A stretch of DNA of 64,000 nucleotides, taken from assembly GCF_963681195.1 (NCBI RefSeq), contig NZ_OY808998.1, forward strand, positions 620,001 to 684,000, read 5' to 3'. The DNA comes from Vibrio sp. 16. Lineage in GTDB: Bacteria > Pseudomonadota > Gammaproteobacteria > Enterobacterales > Vibrionaceae. Below are positions 1 through 8,772 of this stretch, piece by piece. Under the pieces are notes generated by a model, which worked only from the letters and a program-made list of their open reading frames with translations, did not search any database and was not told the DNA's origin. The position numbers and the translations under genes were made by a program. The first letter of the stretch is position 1; each line of letters begins with the position of its first letter.

Positions 1-1
1 G

Positions 2-265
2 TGGCCTATCATCGACACGCGCGTGAAGTATGTGAAAGCAATCCCTTTCAATCATCAAATACGTGTCCACGCAAAATTGACCGAGTGGGAAAACCGCCTT
101 CGTGTCGATTACGTCATCTATGATGCCCAAACTAACCAAAGGATGTGCAAGGCTCACACCACCCAAGTTGCGGTTTCTATCAAAGAGCAAGAGATGTGCT
201 TTGCTTCTCCTAAAGTGTTTATCGATAAGGTCAACCAGTGGCATCAACATGGGAAGCTCGCATGA
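2..265 (+). CDS. Acyl-CoA/ACP thioesterase (hotdog), C-terminal part of APE cluster gene
   Basis: The reading frame is open from base 2, so the gene starts upstream of the window and only its last 87 or so residues are present. The visible part reads like the C-terminal half of a YbgC/FadM-type hotdog thioesterase: alternating strands around NHQIRVHAKLTEW and RLRVDYVIYDA, followed by KAHTTQVAVS. Such enzymes hydrolyse acyl-CoA or acyl-ACP thioesters. Its TGA overlaps the ATG of the next gene (ATGA), so the two are translationally coupled. The downstream polyketide/fatty-acid genes place it in an aryl polyene cluster. The active-site half lies outside the window, so the substrate cannot be judged. 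Confidence 0.7.
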   Translation, partial: WPIIDTRVKYVKAIPFNHQIRVHAKLTEWENRLRVDYVIYDAQTNQRMCKAHTTQVAVSIKEQEMCFASPKVFIDKVNQWHQHGKLA

Positions 266-879
266 CATTGATTAAGAAGTGCTTATCCGCTGCGCTACTC
301 ATCTGCTCGCCGTTCGTTACCGCACAGGTGACAGACCTAGACTCACTGCAACAGCAGCTAGCGAAAAATGAAACGGTACGTGGCGATTTTGTTCAGTCAC
401 GTCACCTAGAGATGTTTGACCAACCGCTAAGCTCGCAAGGTCAGTTTACATTGAGCAAATCTCGTGGATTGCTTTGGCAACAAGCGAGCCCCTTTCCTGT
501 CAGCTTAGTGTTGACCGAAGATAAGTTACGCCAAACCTTTGCTGGCCAAGCGCCCCAAACCATTACCGCAAAAGATAACCCGATGGCGTTCTACTTTAGC
601 CACGTGTTCTTAGCCGTCTTTCATGGTGATACCGCCGCGCTTGAGGAGCAGTTCACCATCGATTTCAAAGTCGATACTGGCAGCTGGACGATTACGCTCA
701 TCCCTAATCAGGCGCCATTGAACGCCGTATTTAAGCAAATCACACTGACAGGGCGCGATGATATCGAGCATTTAGAGTTGCAAGAACTGCGTGGCGATAA
801 AACGGACATTTTCTTCTCGAACCAAACCTCAGAGCCACAAGGTCTGACCGATGCTGAACAAGCGCAATTTAATTTCTAA
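262..879 (+). CDS. LolA-like outer membrane lipoprotein carrier protein of APE cluster
   Basis: This is a 205-residue periplasmic protein. The start at 262 is preferred over 238 because it puts a signal peptide at the N-terminus (MTLIKKCLSAALLICSPFVTA) and overlaps the preceding stop as ATGA. The mature part has the LolA pattern: QQLAKNETVRGDFVQSRHLE, then SQGQFTLSKSRGLLWQQ and a two-residue-repeat beta region. LolA proteins carry hydrophobic lipid cargo across the periplasm. APE clusters carry a dedicated paralogue that probably handles the lipid-linked polyene. It overlaps the next gene by 29 bases, which suggests coupled translation with the exporter. Family is clear; cargo is inferred from context. 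Confidence 0.85.
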   Translation: MTLIKKCLSAALLICSPFVTAQVTDLDSLQQQLAKNETVRGDFVQSRHLEMFDQPLSSQGQFTLSKSRGLLWQQASPFPVSLVLTEDKLRQTFAGQAPQTITAKDNPMAFYFSHVFLAVFHGDTAALEEQFTIDFKVDTGSWTITLIPNQAPLNAVFKQITLTGRDDIEHLELQELRGDKTDIFFSNQTSEPQGLTDAEQAQFNF

Positions 880-3190
880 TCTAACACTGAACCAGCGTGC
901 TATCGCGCTGGTTTGGCTGGTATTGGTCGCCCTTTTCGTCGCTATGCTTGGCAAGCAATGGCTCTACTCAGAGCACGCGCCCGTAGAAACCAATATTCTT
1001 AAGCTGTTGCCCAAGAACCAACAAAACCCTGTGGCTGAACAAGCGTTCGAAACCGTTTCCAACAGCATGAGCGACAAAGTCGTCTTCCTACTGACGGCGC
1101 CGGAAGAGGACTCTTTATTCTCCGCAGCCACCGAACTCACAACGGCTTTACAAGGTACGCAGCTATTTGATCAAGTGACAGGCAAGATCAGCGCAGAACA
1201 ACAAAAACAGTGGGCAGCGTACTACTTTGGACACCGTTACCAGCAGTTAACCCCTGAACAAAGACAACGACTGACCAATACGCCTCAAGAGCAAGTACAG
1301 CTTGTGGTTCAGTCCATCTACAACCCTTTCTCTGGCGTGACAGGACAAGAGCTGAAAAATGACCCTTTTCTTCTGTTTCGTGATTATTTAGCCCAAGTGT
1401 CTGCGCAAAATAGTGCTTTTACATTAAAAAATGGCTTCCTAACGACCAATTTTCAGGGTCAAGAGTATGTGCTGGTCACCGCTTCGCTGACGGATTCCCC
1501 ATACAGTTTGGCGGCGCAGCAGGGCGTTGCTGACATCAAACAGATTGAACAGCAAATCGAAGAGACTTTCCAAGCAACCATCCACCACACGGGGGTGTTG
1601 TTTTACGCCGAGTTTGGCACAGAAAGTGCCAAATCAGAGATCAGCACCATCGGCCTATTCTCACTGCTAGGCGTCATTGGCTTGTTTGTCGTTGTCTTTC
1701 GTAGTGTCACACCCTTAGCCTTGGCACTACTGTCGATTTCGATTGGTCTGCTTGCCGCGCTGGCCGTCACAACCTGGCTGTTTGGACGCGTTCACTTGTT
1801 TAGTCTTGTGTTTGGTGCAAGTTTGATTGGGGTGTCGATTGACTACGCGTTTCACTACCTCACTGAGCGCTTAGCGGATGGCGAGCAGTGGGACAGTCGC
1901 AAAGGGCTCACCCACATTTTTGCCGCCATCACCATGGGCCTGGCAACCAGCTTGATTGGCTATTTGGGGATGCTGATTGCACCGTTCCCAGGCTTACAAC
2001 AACTTGCGCTGTTCTCATCGATTGGATTGATCGCCGCCTACATTACCGTCGTCGCTTGGTACCCCATTCTGGCGAAAAAACCAAGCCCTTCACGTCCATT
2101 GCCCGGAGAGTCCCTTTGGCGGTGGTGGCTCAACGTGTGGTCTAAACCGACCTATCGCATTGCGCTACCGATTTTTTGTCTCGTGGCCACGGCCTATCCG
2201 TTAAGCCAGCTTCGCTACGACGATGATATTCGCCAACTTCAAGCCATGCCTGACTCATTAAAGCAACAAGAGCAGCAAATAAGCGAAGTGAGTGGATTAA
2301 AGTCTTCTCAGCAGATGCTTGTGGTAACGGCGCATGATGATGAATCTTTGATGCAAAAACTCGAAGCGATTGCGCCTCAACTCGACAAGTGGCAACAACA
2401 AGGCGTTATAAAACAGTACCAAAGCTTGAACCAATTTCTCAGCTCCGAGATGATGCAGCAGCAAGATTTCACCTTGATCGCGCGGTTGTATAAGACTCAA
2501 GCGAAGACCTTAGCCGCAAATTTGGGGCTAGTCGAGACGCCTGATTTTGCAGCGGAATTTTCGCCTATCTCACTCGAGGCGTATTTGGCAAATCCTGTCT
2601 CGGAGCCAATCCGCTTCCTCTACATTGGCCAATTCGATGACAGCGTCGCCAGTGTGATTGTCTTAACCGAACTCAGTAATCCCGAGCTTGTGGTGAGTTG
2701 GGCGCAAGAGAATAGCAACATCAGTTATCTCAATAAGGCGCAAGAGATCTCCTTGCTGTTTGCCAAGTATCGAACCCATGTGATGGAGTTACTTGCCCTC
2801 GCAATCACCATTATTAGCGCACTGCTTATTAAACGCTACGGTCTTCAACATGCCATCAGAATTGTGTTGCCTTCGTTGATCGCCTGTATTGCAGGGCTCG
2901 CGGCAGCATCGGCTCTGGGCTCGACACTGAACTTATTCAACCTACTGGCGCTTATTTTAATCATCGGTATCGGCATTGATTACACCTTGTTTTTTGCCGA
3001 GAAATCACGCAGCCACAGCACCTTGCTCGCCATTACCTTATCAGCCATTACCACCCTGCTCTCGTTTGGATTATTGGCATTGAGTGACACCCATGCGATT
3101 CATAGCTTTGGGATTACCGTGCTGAGTGGTATTTTTGTCGCTTGGCTACTCTCACCGCTAGCCATCAACCTAAAGGATGAGACACAATGA
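851..3190 (+). CDS. MMPL/RND-superfamily lipid exporter of APE cluster
   Basis: A 779-residue inner-membrane protein with the duplicated RND/MMPL layout: one N-terminal helix (about residues 14-36), a large periplasmic domain, a helix bundle from about residue 265 (IGLFSLLGVIGLFVVVF) with the GASLIGVSIDYAFHYLTE signature, a second periplasmic domain and a second bundle from about residue 640 ending with IIGIGIDYTLFFAEK. The two GxSIDYA/GIGIDYT motifs are the proton-relay region typical of MMPL proteins. It overlaps the LolA-like gene by 29 bases and the lipoprotein gene by 4. Known homologues in APE clusters are thought to move the finished polyene-lipid out of the inner membrane; that role is inferred here. 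Confidence 0.88.
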   Translation: MLNKRNLISNLTLNQRAIALVWLVLVALFVAMLGKQWLYSEHAPVETNILKLLPKNQQNPVAEQAFETVSNSMSDKVVFLLTAPEEDSLFSAATELTTALQGTQLFDQVTGKISAEQQKQWAAYYFGHRYQQLTPEQRQRLTNTPQEQVQLVVQSIYNPFSGVTGQELKNDPFLLFRDYLAQVSAQNSAFTLKNGFLTTNFQGQEYVLVTASLTDSPYSLAAQQGVADIKQIEQQIEETFQATIHHTGVLFYAEFGTESAKSEISTIGLFSLLGVIGLFVVVFRSVTPLALALLSISIGLLAALAVTTWLFGRVHLFSLVFGASLIGVSIDYAFHYLTERLADGEQWDSRKGLTHIFAAITMGLATSLIGYLGMLIAPFPGLQQLALFSSIGLIAAYITVVAWYPILAKKPSPSRPLPGESLWRWWLNVWSKPTYRIALPIFCLVATAYPLSQLRYDDDIRQLQAMPDSLKQQEQQISEVSGLKSSQQMLVVTAHDDESLMQKLEAIAPQLDKWQQQGVIKQYQSLNQFLSSEMMQQQDFTLIARLYKTQAKTLAANLGLVETPDFAAEFSPISLEAYLANPVSEPIRFLYIGQFDDSVASVIVLTELSNPELVVSWAQENSNISYLNKAQEISLLFAKYRTHVMELLALAITIISALLIKRYGLQHAIRIVLPSLIACIAGLAAASALGSTLNLFNLLALILIIGIGIDYTLFFAEKSRSHSTLLAITLSAITTLLSFGLLALSDTHAIHSFGITVLSGIFVAWLLSPLAINLKDETQ

Positions 3191-3810
3191 GCGTTCGATC
3201 GTTTCAACAGTTGGTCAGCAGTTTCGCCATCGCCTTGGTGCTTACCGCCTGCGCATCAGCACCAAAAGAAGTGACGCCAAAAGTCCAAATCAGTGATAAG
3301 ATTGCGGTGACCTTGCCGACCCCAGAACAACTGGGCTACACCTTAAGCGCGAGTCAGTTAATCAGCGCCACTTGGGCCACATCCACTTCTGAGCGCAGCG
3401 AACAATTGCCCGTTCAACTACAAGTTGATCAAGATAAGCTAGTGTTAGCCGGATTTTCATCTTGGGGCACCCGAATTTTGTCGTTAAATTATCAATCCGA
3501 GATGATCTCCACCGATGTGCTTGCAGGTTTGCAAGGCGTACTGCCTCAGCCTGAACAGGTGCTTTTTAACCTGATGATCACGGTCTGGCCGGGTTCTGCT
3601 TGGGAAGGCCCTCTAAATGAGGTAAGGTGGCAGCTTATTGATAAAGGCAATTCAAGAAGCATCTTCAATAGCCAAGGTGAACAAGTCATTGATATTCAAT
3701 ATAGCAGTGACGAACGGCTTGATGGGGACATCCGATTCCATCAGTTATCTGACGACTACACCATCATCATTAAAACGCTGCAATACCGCAAAACGCCATT
3801 TACACCATAG
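3187..3810 (+). CDS. DUF3261 lipoprotein of APE cluster
   Basis: A 207-residue predicted lipoprotein. The N-terminus is a short lipoprotein signal with the lipobox LTAC (Cys at residue 22), so it should be anchored to the outer membrane. The rest is a beta-rich domain with LQVDQDKLVLAGFSSWGTR and a WPGSAWEG segment, matching the DUF3261 family that accompanies LolA-like and MMPL genes in aryl polyene clusters. Its ATG overlaps the exporter stop (ATGA). LolA carrier, MMPL exporter and lipoprotein together look like a complete envelope-transport module. The molecular function of DUF3261 is unknown; an outer-membrane docking role is inference. Confidence 0.82.
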   Translation: MSVRSFQQLVSSFAIALVLTACASAPKEVTPKVQISDKIAVTLPTPEQLGYTLSASQLISATWATSTSERSEQLPVQLQVDQDKLVLAGFSSWGTRILSLNYQSEMISTDVLAGLQGVLPQPEQVLFNLMITVWPGSAWEGPLNEVRWQLIDKGNSRSIFNSQGEQVIDIQYSSDERLDGDIRFHQLSDDYTIIIKTLQYRKTPFTP

Positions 3811-3819
3811 ATAGTTAGC

Positions 3820-5007
3820 ATGACAACACGCGCTTCCTCACCTGTTTATATTCAAGACTGTGGCTTCCACTCCGCGATGGGAAGTGAGCACCAGCACATT
3901 CACCAGTGTCTATTGGGCGAAAGAGGGTCCAATATGGTGCGAGATAACGACATCCTGAATACTCAACGCTCAACCTACGTAGGACGAGTGGCGGAGTCCC
4001 TTCCGCCCCTTCCAGAGTCGCTGTGCACATACAACACTCGAAATAACCGTCTCGCCCTCTCTGCGCTTATGCAGATTGAGCCAAGTGTCAAACGCGCAAT
4101 TGAGCAATACGGCAAGCAAAGAGTTGCCGTGGTGGTGGGTACAAGTACATCAGGCATCTCAGACGGTGAAATGGCAATCGCGCATAAAGGGCAACATGAC
4201 AAGTTCCCCGACCATTTCCACTACAGCCAACAAGAGCTGGGCAACAGCAGTGATTTTGTTGCGCGCTACTTTGGTTTAGAAGGCCCATACTACTCGATCT
4301 CTACGGCGTGTTCGTCGAGTGGTCGCGTCTTCATCAGTGCTAAACAACTGCTTGAGAGCGGCATTGTCGATGCTGTTATCGTCGGTGGTGTCGATACCGT
4401 CTGCAAACTCACCTTAAACGGTTTTAATGGCCTAGAAGCGCTGTCAGACCAACTTTGTCGTCCATTTGATGCGCAGCGTAACGGCATTAATATCGGAGAG
4501 TCGGCGGCCTTTATGCTGCTAAGTCGCCAACCGACAGACATCGCCTTACTTGGCGTCGGTGACAGCTCTGATGCTCACCATATTTCTGCGCCGCACCCAG
4601 AAGGCAATGGCGCAGAACAAGCCATGAGCAAAGCCCTAAAAGACGCAGGACTTACGCCCAATGACATTGGTTACATCAACGCTCACGGCACAGCGACTCC
4701 GCTCAATGACAGCATGGAAAGCAAAGCCATCTATCGCCTATTTGGCCAATCGGTACCGGTGAGTTCCACCAAGCCGCTGACAGGCCATACTCTAGGCGCC
4801 GCAAGTGCAACGGAAGCCGCCATCGCATGGCACCTTTTAAAATACGATCTACCACTGCCAAAGCAGCACTGCCAAGACAAAGCCACCGATATCGACGTTT
4901 CATTGGTCGAAAGTTTGGCTAAACTCGAAGGCAAAGCCATTTTAAGTAACTCTTTTGCTTTTGGCGGTAACAATATTAGCCTCATATTCGGTTACACCCA
5001 TGACTAG
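3820..5007 (+). CDS. apeO: Beta-ketoacyl-ACP synthase (ApeO-type)
   Basis: A 395-residue thiolase-fold condensing enzyme that extends acyl-ACP by two carbons. The KAS catalytic set is complete: Cys164 in STACSSS, His289 in NAHGTATPLND and His323 in KPLTGHTLGAAS, followed by SNSFAFGGNN near the C-terminus. The N-terminal 80 residues are less conserved. It starts 10 bases after the lipoprotein gene and overlaps the dehydratase gene by 8 bases. The order KS-dehydratase-ketoreductase-KS at the 3' end matches apeO-apeP-apeQ-apeR of characterised APE clusters; the letter assignment rests on that order. In the E. coli system ApeO is reported to pair with a chain-length factor; that partner would lie upstream of this window. 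Confidence 0.85.
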   Translation: MTTRASSPVYIQDCGFHSAMGSEHQHIHQCLLGERGSNMVRDNDILNTQRSTYVGRVAESLPPLPESLCTYNTRNNRLALSALMQIEPSVKRAIEQYGKQRVAVVVGTSTSGISDGEMAIAHKGQHDKFPDHFHYSQQELGNSSDFVARYFGLEGPYYSISTACSSSGRVFISAKQLLESGIVDAVIVGGVDTVCKLTLNGFNGLEALSDQLCRPFDAQRNGINIGESAAFMLLSRQPTDIALLGVGDSSDAHHISAPHPEGNGAEQAMSKALKDAGLTPNDIGYINAHGTATPLNDSMESKAIYRLFGQSVPVSSTKPLTGHTLGAASATEAAIAWHLLKYDLPLPKQHCQDKATDIDVSLVESLAKLEGKAILSNSFAFGGNNISLIFGYTHD

Positions 5008-5464
5008 CTATCCTTGTATCTCGCAACTACTCCCACATGATGAGCCCATGATCTTGATTGATCAGGCTATCGATATTCAGCAAGACTCCATTCATTGCCA
5101 GGTTGACATTGGACCGAAAAATCCCTTCTTTGATACTCAGTCAAAGACGGTTCCAGCTTATGTTGGTATCGAGTTTATGGCGCAATCTATCGCCGCATGG
5201 TCTGGATATCACGCCATGAAGAAAGGCGAGCAACCGCCGATCGGTTTTTTACTCGGCAGCCGTCGCTACACCTCTCACTGTGACACGTTTCAAGCAGGTT
5301 CACGTTTGGATATGTACGCTGAGCAAATGATGGAAGACAACGGCATGGCGGTATTTTCCGCTCGTATAGAAATCGACAGCCAAGTTGTCGCCAGTTGTCA
5401 GCTAAACGTTTACGTTCCATCCCAAGAAAAATTAGAAGAAATGAAAACTAGGAGTCAATTATGA
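5000..5464 (+). CDS. apeP: Hotdog 3-hydroxyacyl-ACP dehydratase (ApeP-type)
   Basis: A 154-residue hotdog protein predicted to dehydrate the 3-hydroxyacyl-ACP intermediate to the trans-enoyl form, giving the conjugated double bonds. The start at 5000 (MTSYPCISQL) is chosen because it overlaps the ketosynthase stop and gives the family's usual N-terminus; longer upstream starts add an unrelated stretch. The likely catalytic His13 sits in LLPHDEPMILID, and a central helix reads VGIEFMAQSIAAWSG with the acidic residue expected in FabA/FabZ-like enzymes. It overlaps the ketoreductase gene by 4 bases. ApeP homologues are reported to act with a second hotdog protein (ApeI), which is not in this window. 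Confidence 0.82.
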   Translation: MTSYPCISQLLPHDEPMILIDQAIDIQQDSIHCQVDIGPKNPFFDTQSKTVPAYVGIEFMAQSIAAWSGYHAMKKGEQPPIGFLLGSRRYTSHCDTFQAGSRLDMYAEQMMEDNGMAVFSARIEIDSQVVASCQLNVYVPSQEKLEEMKTRSQL

Positions 5465-6186
5465 CCCGAAATGTCTTAGTCACCGGTGCCAGTAAAGGTA
5501 TCGGCAAGGCAATTGCCATCCAACTTGCAAAGGATGGGTTTACTATTGCAGTTCATTATATGGGCGACCAGAACGGTGCTCAGCAGACCTTAGATACCAT
5601 TATTGAAAATGGCGGTAGCGGCCGTCTTATTCAATTTGATATCAGCAACCGTGAAGAGTGCCGCGAAAAGCTAGAAGCAGACATCGCGGCTAATGGCGCA
5701 TACTACGGTGTGGTTAACAACGCAGGCATTACCCGTGATACCGCCTTCCCAGCGATGACGGAAGAAGAGTGGGATGGCGTGATCCACACCAACTTGGATA
5801 GCTTCTACAACGTTTTACACCCATGCGTGATGCCAATGGTACAAAAACGCAAAGGCGGACGAATCGTGACGCTTGCGTCCGTGTCTGGCCTTATGGGCAA
5901 TCGTGGTCAAACCAACTACAGTGCCGCGAAAGCCGGTGTTATCGGTGCGACCAAATCCCTCGCATTAGAGTTGGCTAAACGCAAAATCACCGTCAACTGC
6001 GTCGCACCCGGCCTCATTGACACGGGAATGGTCGATGAGCATGTCAAAGAGCACGCAATGCCGCAAATCCCTCTTCGTCGAATGGGCGAACCGGAAGAAG
6101 TCGCAGGCCTTGTTAGTTACTTAATGTCTGACATTGCTGGTTATGTGACGCGCCAAGTCATCTCTGTAAATGGAGGCTTAGTATGA
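5461..6186 (+). CDS. apeQ: 3-oxoacyl-ACP reductase, FabG-like SDR (ApeQ-type)
   Basis: A 241-residue classical short-chain dehydrogenase that reduces the 3-oxoacyl-ACP made by the flanking ketosynthases, using NADPH. It has the nucleotide-binding TGASKGIG near residue 7, NNAGITRD in the middle, and the catalytic set Ser140, Tyr153 and Lys157 (YSAAK). The ending RQVISVNGGLV is typical of FabG. It overlaps both neighbours by 4 bases (ATGA), so it is translated as part of the same operon. Primary-metabolism fabG normally lies with fabD/acpP, which are absent here, so this is the cluster-specific paralogue. Confidence 0.88.
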   Translation: MTRNVLVTGASKGIGKAIAIQLAKDGFTIAVHYMGDQNGAQQTLDTIIENGGSGRLIQFDISNREECREKLEADIAANGAYYGVVNNAGITRDTAFPAMTEEEWDGVIHTNLDSFYNVLHPCVMPMVQKRKGGRIVTLASVSGLMGNRGQTNYSAAKAGVIGATKSLALELAKRKITVNCVAPGLIDTGMVDEHVKEHAMPQIPLRRMGEPEEVAGLVSYLMSDIAGYVTRQVISVNGGLV

Positions 6187-7409
6187 GTCGTCGCGTAGTA
6201 GTGACAGGCATGTCGGGCGTCACGGCCTTCGGTAATGATTGGAACAGCATCGAGCCAAAGCTGCGCGCATGCGAAAATGCCACTCAATACATGCCCTCTT
6301 ATGAGCAGTACGAAGGTTTAAATACCAAATTGGCAGCCCCCGTTGACCACTTTGAGCTTCCTAAACACTACAAAAGAAAGCAAGTCCGTGGAATGGGGCG
6401 CGTTTCTAAACTCGCAACCGTTGCGACAGAAAACGCACTGAACCAAGCAGGATTAATCGGTCACGACGTATTAACCAACGGCCAAACGGGTATTGCTTAC
6501 GGCTCATCAACGGGCAGTACCGATGCAATCGGCGCTTTTGGTGTCATGCTCAATGAGAAAACAACCAAAGCAATCACCGCAACGACCTACGTACAAATGA
6601 TGCCGCACACGACCGCGGTTAATGTTGGCTTGTTCTTTGGTCTAAAAGGCCGAGTGATTCCGACCAGCAGCGCGTGTACCTCTGGTAGCCAAGCCATTGG
6701 ATATGCGTATGAAGCGATCAAACACGGTTATCAAACGGTGATGGTTGCCGGTGGTGGCGAAGAACTCTGCCCAACAGAATCCGCCGTTTTCGATACGCTG
6801 TTTGCGACCAGCCTGAAAAACGAATCTCCAAAGTCGACCCCACGTCCGTACGACGCAGGTCGAGATGGTCTCGTGATTGGTGAAGGCGCAGGAACCTTAG
6901 TGCTCGAGGAATATGAGCATGCCGTGGCGCGCGGGGCAAAGATTTACGCTGAAATCGTCGGATTTGCCAGCAATTGCGATGCCGCCCACGTGACACAGCC
7001 TCAAATGGAAACCATGCAAATCTGTATGGAAATGGCGCTACAAGATGCGGGCATTGAGCCTGAAAAGATTGATTATGTCTCTGCCCACGGCACGGCAACC
7101 GATCGTGGCGACATTGCAGAAAGCAATGCCACCGCTAATGCACTAGGTAAAGTGCCAATCAGCTCTTTGAAGAGTTATTTTGGCCATACGTTGGGAGCTT
7201 GCGGCGCAATCGAAGCATGGCTGAGCCTAGAGATGATGCACACAGGTTGGTTTAGCCCAACATTAAATCTCGAAACATTGGATGAACAATGCGGTCATTT
7301 GGACTATATTACAGGTGCAGGCCGCGAATTAGAGGTCGAATACCTCATGAGCAATAATTTTGCTTTTGGTGGTATTAATACGTCTATCATCTTTAAAAAG
7401 TTAGCGTGA
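6183..7409 (+). CDS. apeR: Beta-ketoacyl-ACP synthase (ApeR-type), last gene of APE cluster
   Basis: A 408-residue KAS II-like condensing enzyme with an intact Cys-His-His triad: Cys165 in SSACTSGSQ, His302 in SAHGTATDRGD and His335 in KSYFGHTLGACG, with SNNFAFGGINTS at the C-terminus. It is the second ketosynthase of the operon and overlaps the reductase gene by 4 bases. In E. coli APE biosynthesis the corresponding ApeR works as a separate homodimeric ketosynthase. No strong Rho-independent terminator follows; the cold-shock leader begins within about 30 bases of the stop, so read-through into the cspA-like gene is possible. Confidence 0.86.
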   Translation: MSRRVVVTGMSGVTAFGNDWNSIEPKLRACENATQYMPSYEQYEGLNTKLAAPVDHFELPKHYKRKQVRGMGRVSKLATVATENALNQAGLIGHDVLTNGQTGIAYGSSTGSTDAIGAFGVMLNEKTTKAITATTYVQMMPHTTAVNVGLFFGLKGRVIPTSSACTSGSQAIGYAYEAIKHGYQTVMVAGGGEELCPTESAVFDTLFATSLKNESPKSTPRPYDAGRDGLVIGEGAGTLVLEEYEHAVARGAKIYAEIVGFASNCDAAHVTQPQMETMQICMEMALQDAGIEPEKIDYVSAHGTATDRGDIAESNATANALGKVPISSLKSYFGHTLGACGAIEAWLSLEMMHTGWFSPTLNLETLDEQCGHLDYITGAGRELEVEYLMSNNFAFGGINTSIIFKKLA

Positions 7410-7424
7410 TAACTCACTTTTTCT

Positions 7425-7704
7425 TATTGATGACGTACTTATAGAGGAAGGGGCTTATTGCCGAATTCGATCACGAATATGGTCAATCTGGAAAATAAGC
7501 CTTTACTCCTCTGAGGCGCTGACATACTATTGCGTCGCTCTGTTATTCAGGGTTATTAGTGAAACTCAAGTAAAAGTAAATCATTCAGAATGTTCGCATT
7601 CTGCTGCAGTACAGTTAGATTTTCCCTTAGCTTCATAGTTACATTTAATAGTTCAATTTTTCAGCGCACCAAACATTTAATTAAACTTATACAAGGGACA
7701 CATC
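7425..7704 (+). promoter_or_regulatory. Long structured 5' leader of the cold-shock gene, with cold-box-like element
   Basis: About 280 untranslated bases precede the cold-shock gene. At 7431-7441 lies TGACGTACTTA, close to the E. coli cold box UGACGUACAGA found at the start of cspA mRNAs. Right after it, 7443-7512 can fold into a long hairpin: AGAGGA pairs with TCCTCT and GGCTTATT (7452-7459) with AATAAGCC (7494-7501). Long leaders of this kind act as temperature-sensing mRNA elements in cspA-type genes. The transcription start near 7425 is inferred from the cold-box position, with a TGATAACT sequence just upstream as a possible -10. Confidence 0.5.
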
Positions 7705-7917
7705 ATGTCTAACAAAACTACTGGCACAGTAAAATGGTTTAACGAAGAGAAAGGCTTCGGTTTCATCACTCAAGAAAACGGCGGTGCTGACGTATTCGTA
7801 CACTTCCGCGCTATCACTGGCGAAGGCTTCAAAACTCTAGCTGAAGGCCAAAAGGTTGCTTTCGAAGTTGAGCAAGGCCAAAAAGGTCCTCAAGCTGCTA
7901 ACGTTGAAGTACTATAA
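7705..7917 (+). CDS. cspA: Cold shock protein, CspA family
   Basis: A 70-residue single cold-shock domain. Both RNA-binding motifs are present: RNP1 as KGFGFITQ (residues 16-23) and RNP2 as DVFVHFRAI. These proteins bind single-stranded nucleic acids and melt mRNA structure after a temperature drop. The start has a good SD (AAGGGA, 8 bases upstream). Codon choice differs from neighbours, with many CTA and GCT codons, as is usual for highly expressed Vibrio genes. The gene is monocistronic, with a long cold-box leader and a strong terminator. The symbol reflects the CspA type; orthology to one particular Csp paralogue is not established. Confidence 0.92.
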   Translation: MSNKTTGTVKWFNEEKGFGFITQENGGADVFVHFRAITGEGFKTLAEGQKVAFEVEQGQKGPQAANVEVL

Positions 7918-7954
7918 TTTTAGATTGACTCAAGCGTCAATTTTCTAAGATTTC

Positions 7955-7983
7955 AAAAACCAGCCCAAGTGGCTGGTTTTTTT
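7955..7983 (+). terminator. Rho-independent terminator of cspA
   Basis: CCAGCC (7960-7965) pairs with GGCTGG (7971-7976) across a 5-base loop, followed by a run of seven T and preceded by five A. Confidence 0.9.
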
Positions 7984-8097
7984 ATGCTTTGCATTCTACG
8001 AACCTCTCGTTCATACCCCTCGCACCACTTTATCCATCTGTAAGCAAAAAAAACGCCCTGCCAATGCAGAGCGCTGTATAAACCTATCTTGCTGCTA

Positions 8098-8619
8098 TTA
8101 CCACATCAGGTCATCTGGCACGACGAAATCTGCGTACGGGTCATCTTCCGCAGGCATATCCTCCGCTGGGGCGTTTTGCTCGATGATCACGCTCTCATCG
8201 CGCAGAGCAATCTTCTTCGCTACGCTGCTAGGGATAACGACATAGGTATCGTCTGTACGCGCAATCGATAGAACTCCCTTCGCTAGCTGATCACGCGTCA
8301 ATGGCTCAACGTAAAGCGCTTTAACAAGTGTTCCATCGGTAAAGTTGTATTTAATCTCACCCTCTTTCTGTTCGATGGTGTTCATCGCGATAAGCTGTTT
8401 AATTTGCGCTTTGATCTCTTTGGATAGACGCTGCTCTTTCTGCTCTTCACTCAGCGCCTTGTCACGCTCTTGCTGTAAGCGTTTGTTTTCTTCAACAGCT
8501 GCTTTAACTTCGCGCGCTTGGACACGAGATTTCTTCGAGCCTTTCTTCGCTTTTTTGAGTTTTTTCTCGTTCACTAAGCCTGCTTTTAGCATCTGCTCTT
8601 GAAGTGTCAGTTTTGCCAT
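8098..8619 (-). CDS. DUF2058 (YaiL-type) protein
   Basis: A 173-residue highly charged protein. The start at 8619 (MAKLTLQEQMLKAGLVNEKK) matches the family N-terminus; an upstream start would add seven unconserved residues. It has an N-terminal lysine-rich segment (KKAKKGSKKSRVQAREV), a coiled-coil stretch rich in Glu, Lys and Gln, and a C-terminal domain with DTYVVIPSSVAKKIALRDE. DUF2058 members such as E. coli YaiL are described as nucleoprotein or polynucleotide-associated proteins without a defined activity. It is convergent with the cspA unit and shares no obvious operon. Function is not assigned. Confidence 0.82.
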   Translation of the reverse strand: MAKLTLQEQMLKAGLVNEKKLKKAKKGSKKSRVQAREVKAAVEENKRLQQERDKALSEEQKEQRLSKEIKAQIKQLIAMNTIEQKEGEIKYNFTDGTLVKALYVEPLTRDQLAKGVLSIARTDDTYVVIPSSVAKKIALRDESVIIEQNAPAEDMPAEDDPYADFVVPDDLMW

Positions 8620-8772
8620 GGTTCTTCCAAAGGTAATCAATTTGCGTCCATTTTAGCGGTTCAACTAACGCAAATAAAGGTTGATAGCCGCATTCCCACT
8701 TCTGATTTATGCCGATTCAATCATAATTTTTATCTATATAAGCTTGGCTATCTTTTCGACAAAATTAATTTG

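Noticed and set aside
6718..7098. 126-codon minus-strand frame
   Set aside because: Shadow of the second ketosynthase; Arg/His-rich composition typical of antisense frames.
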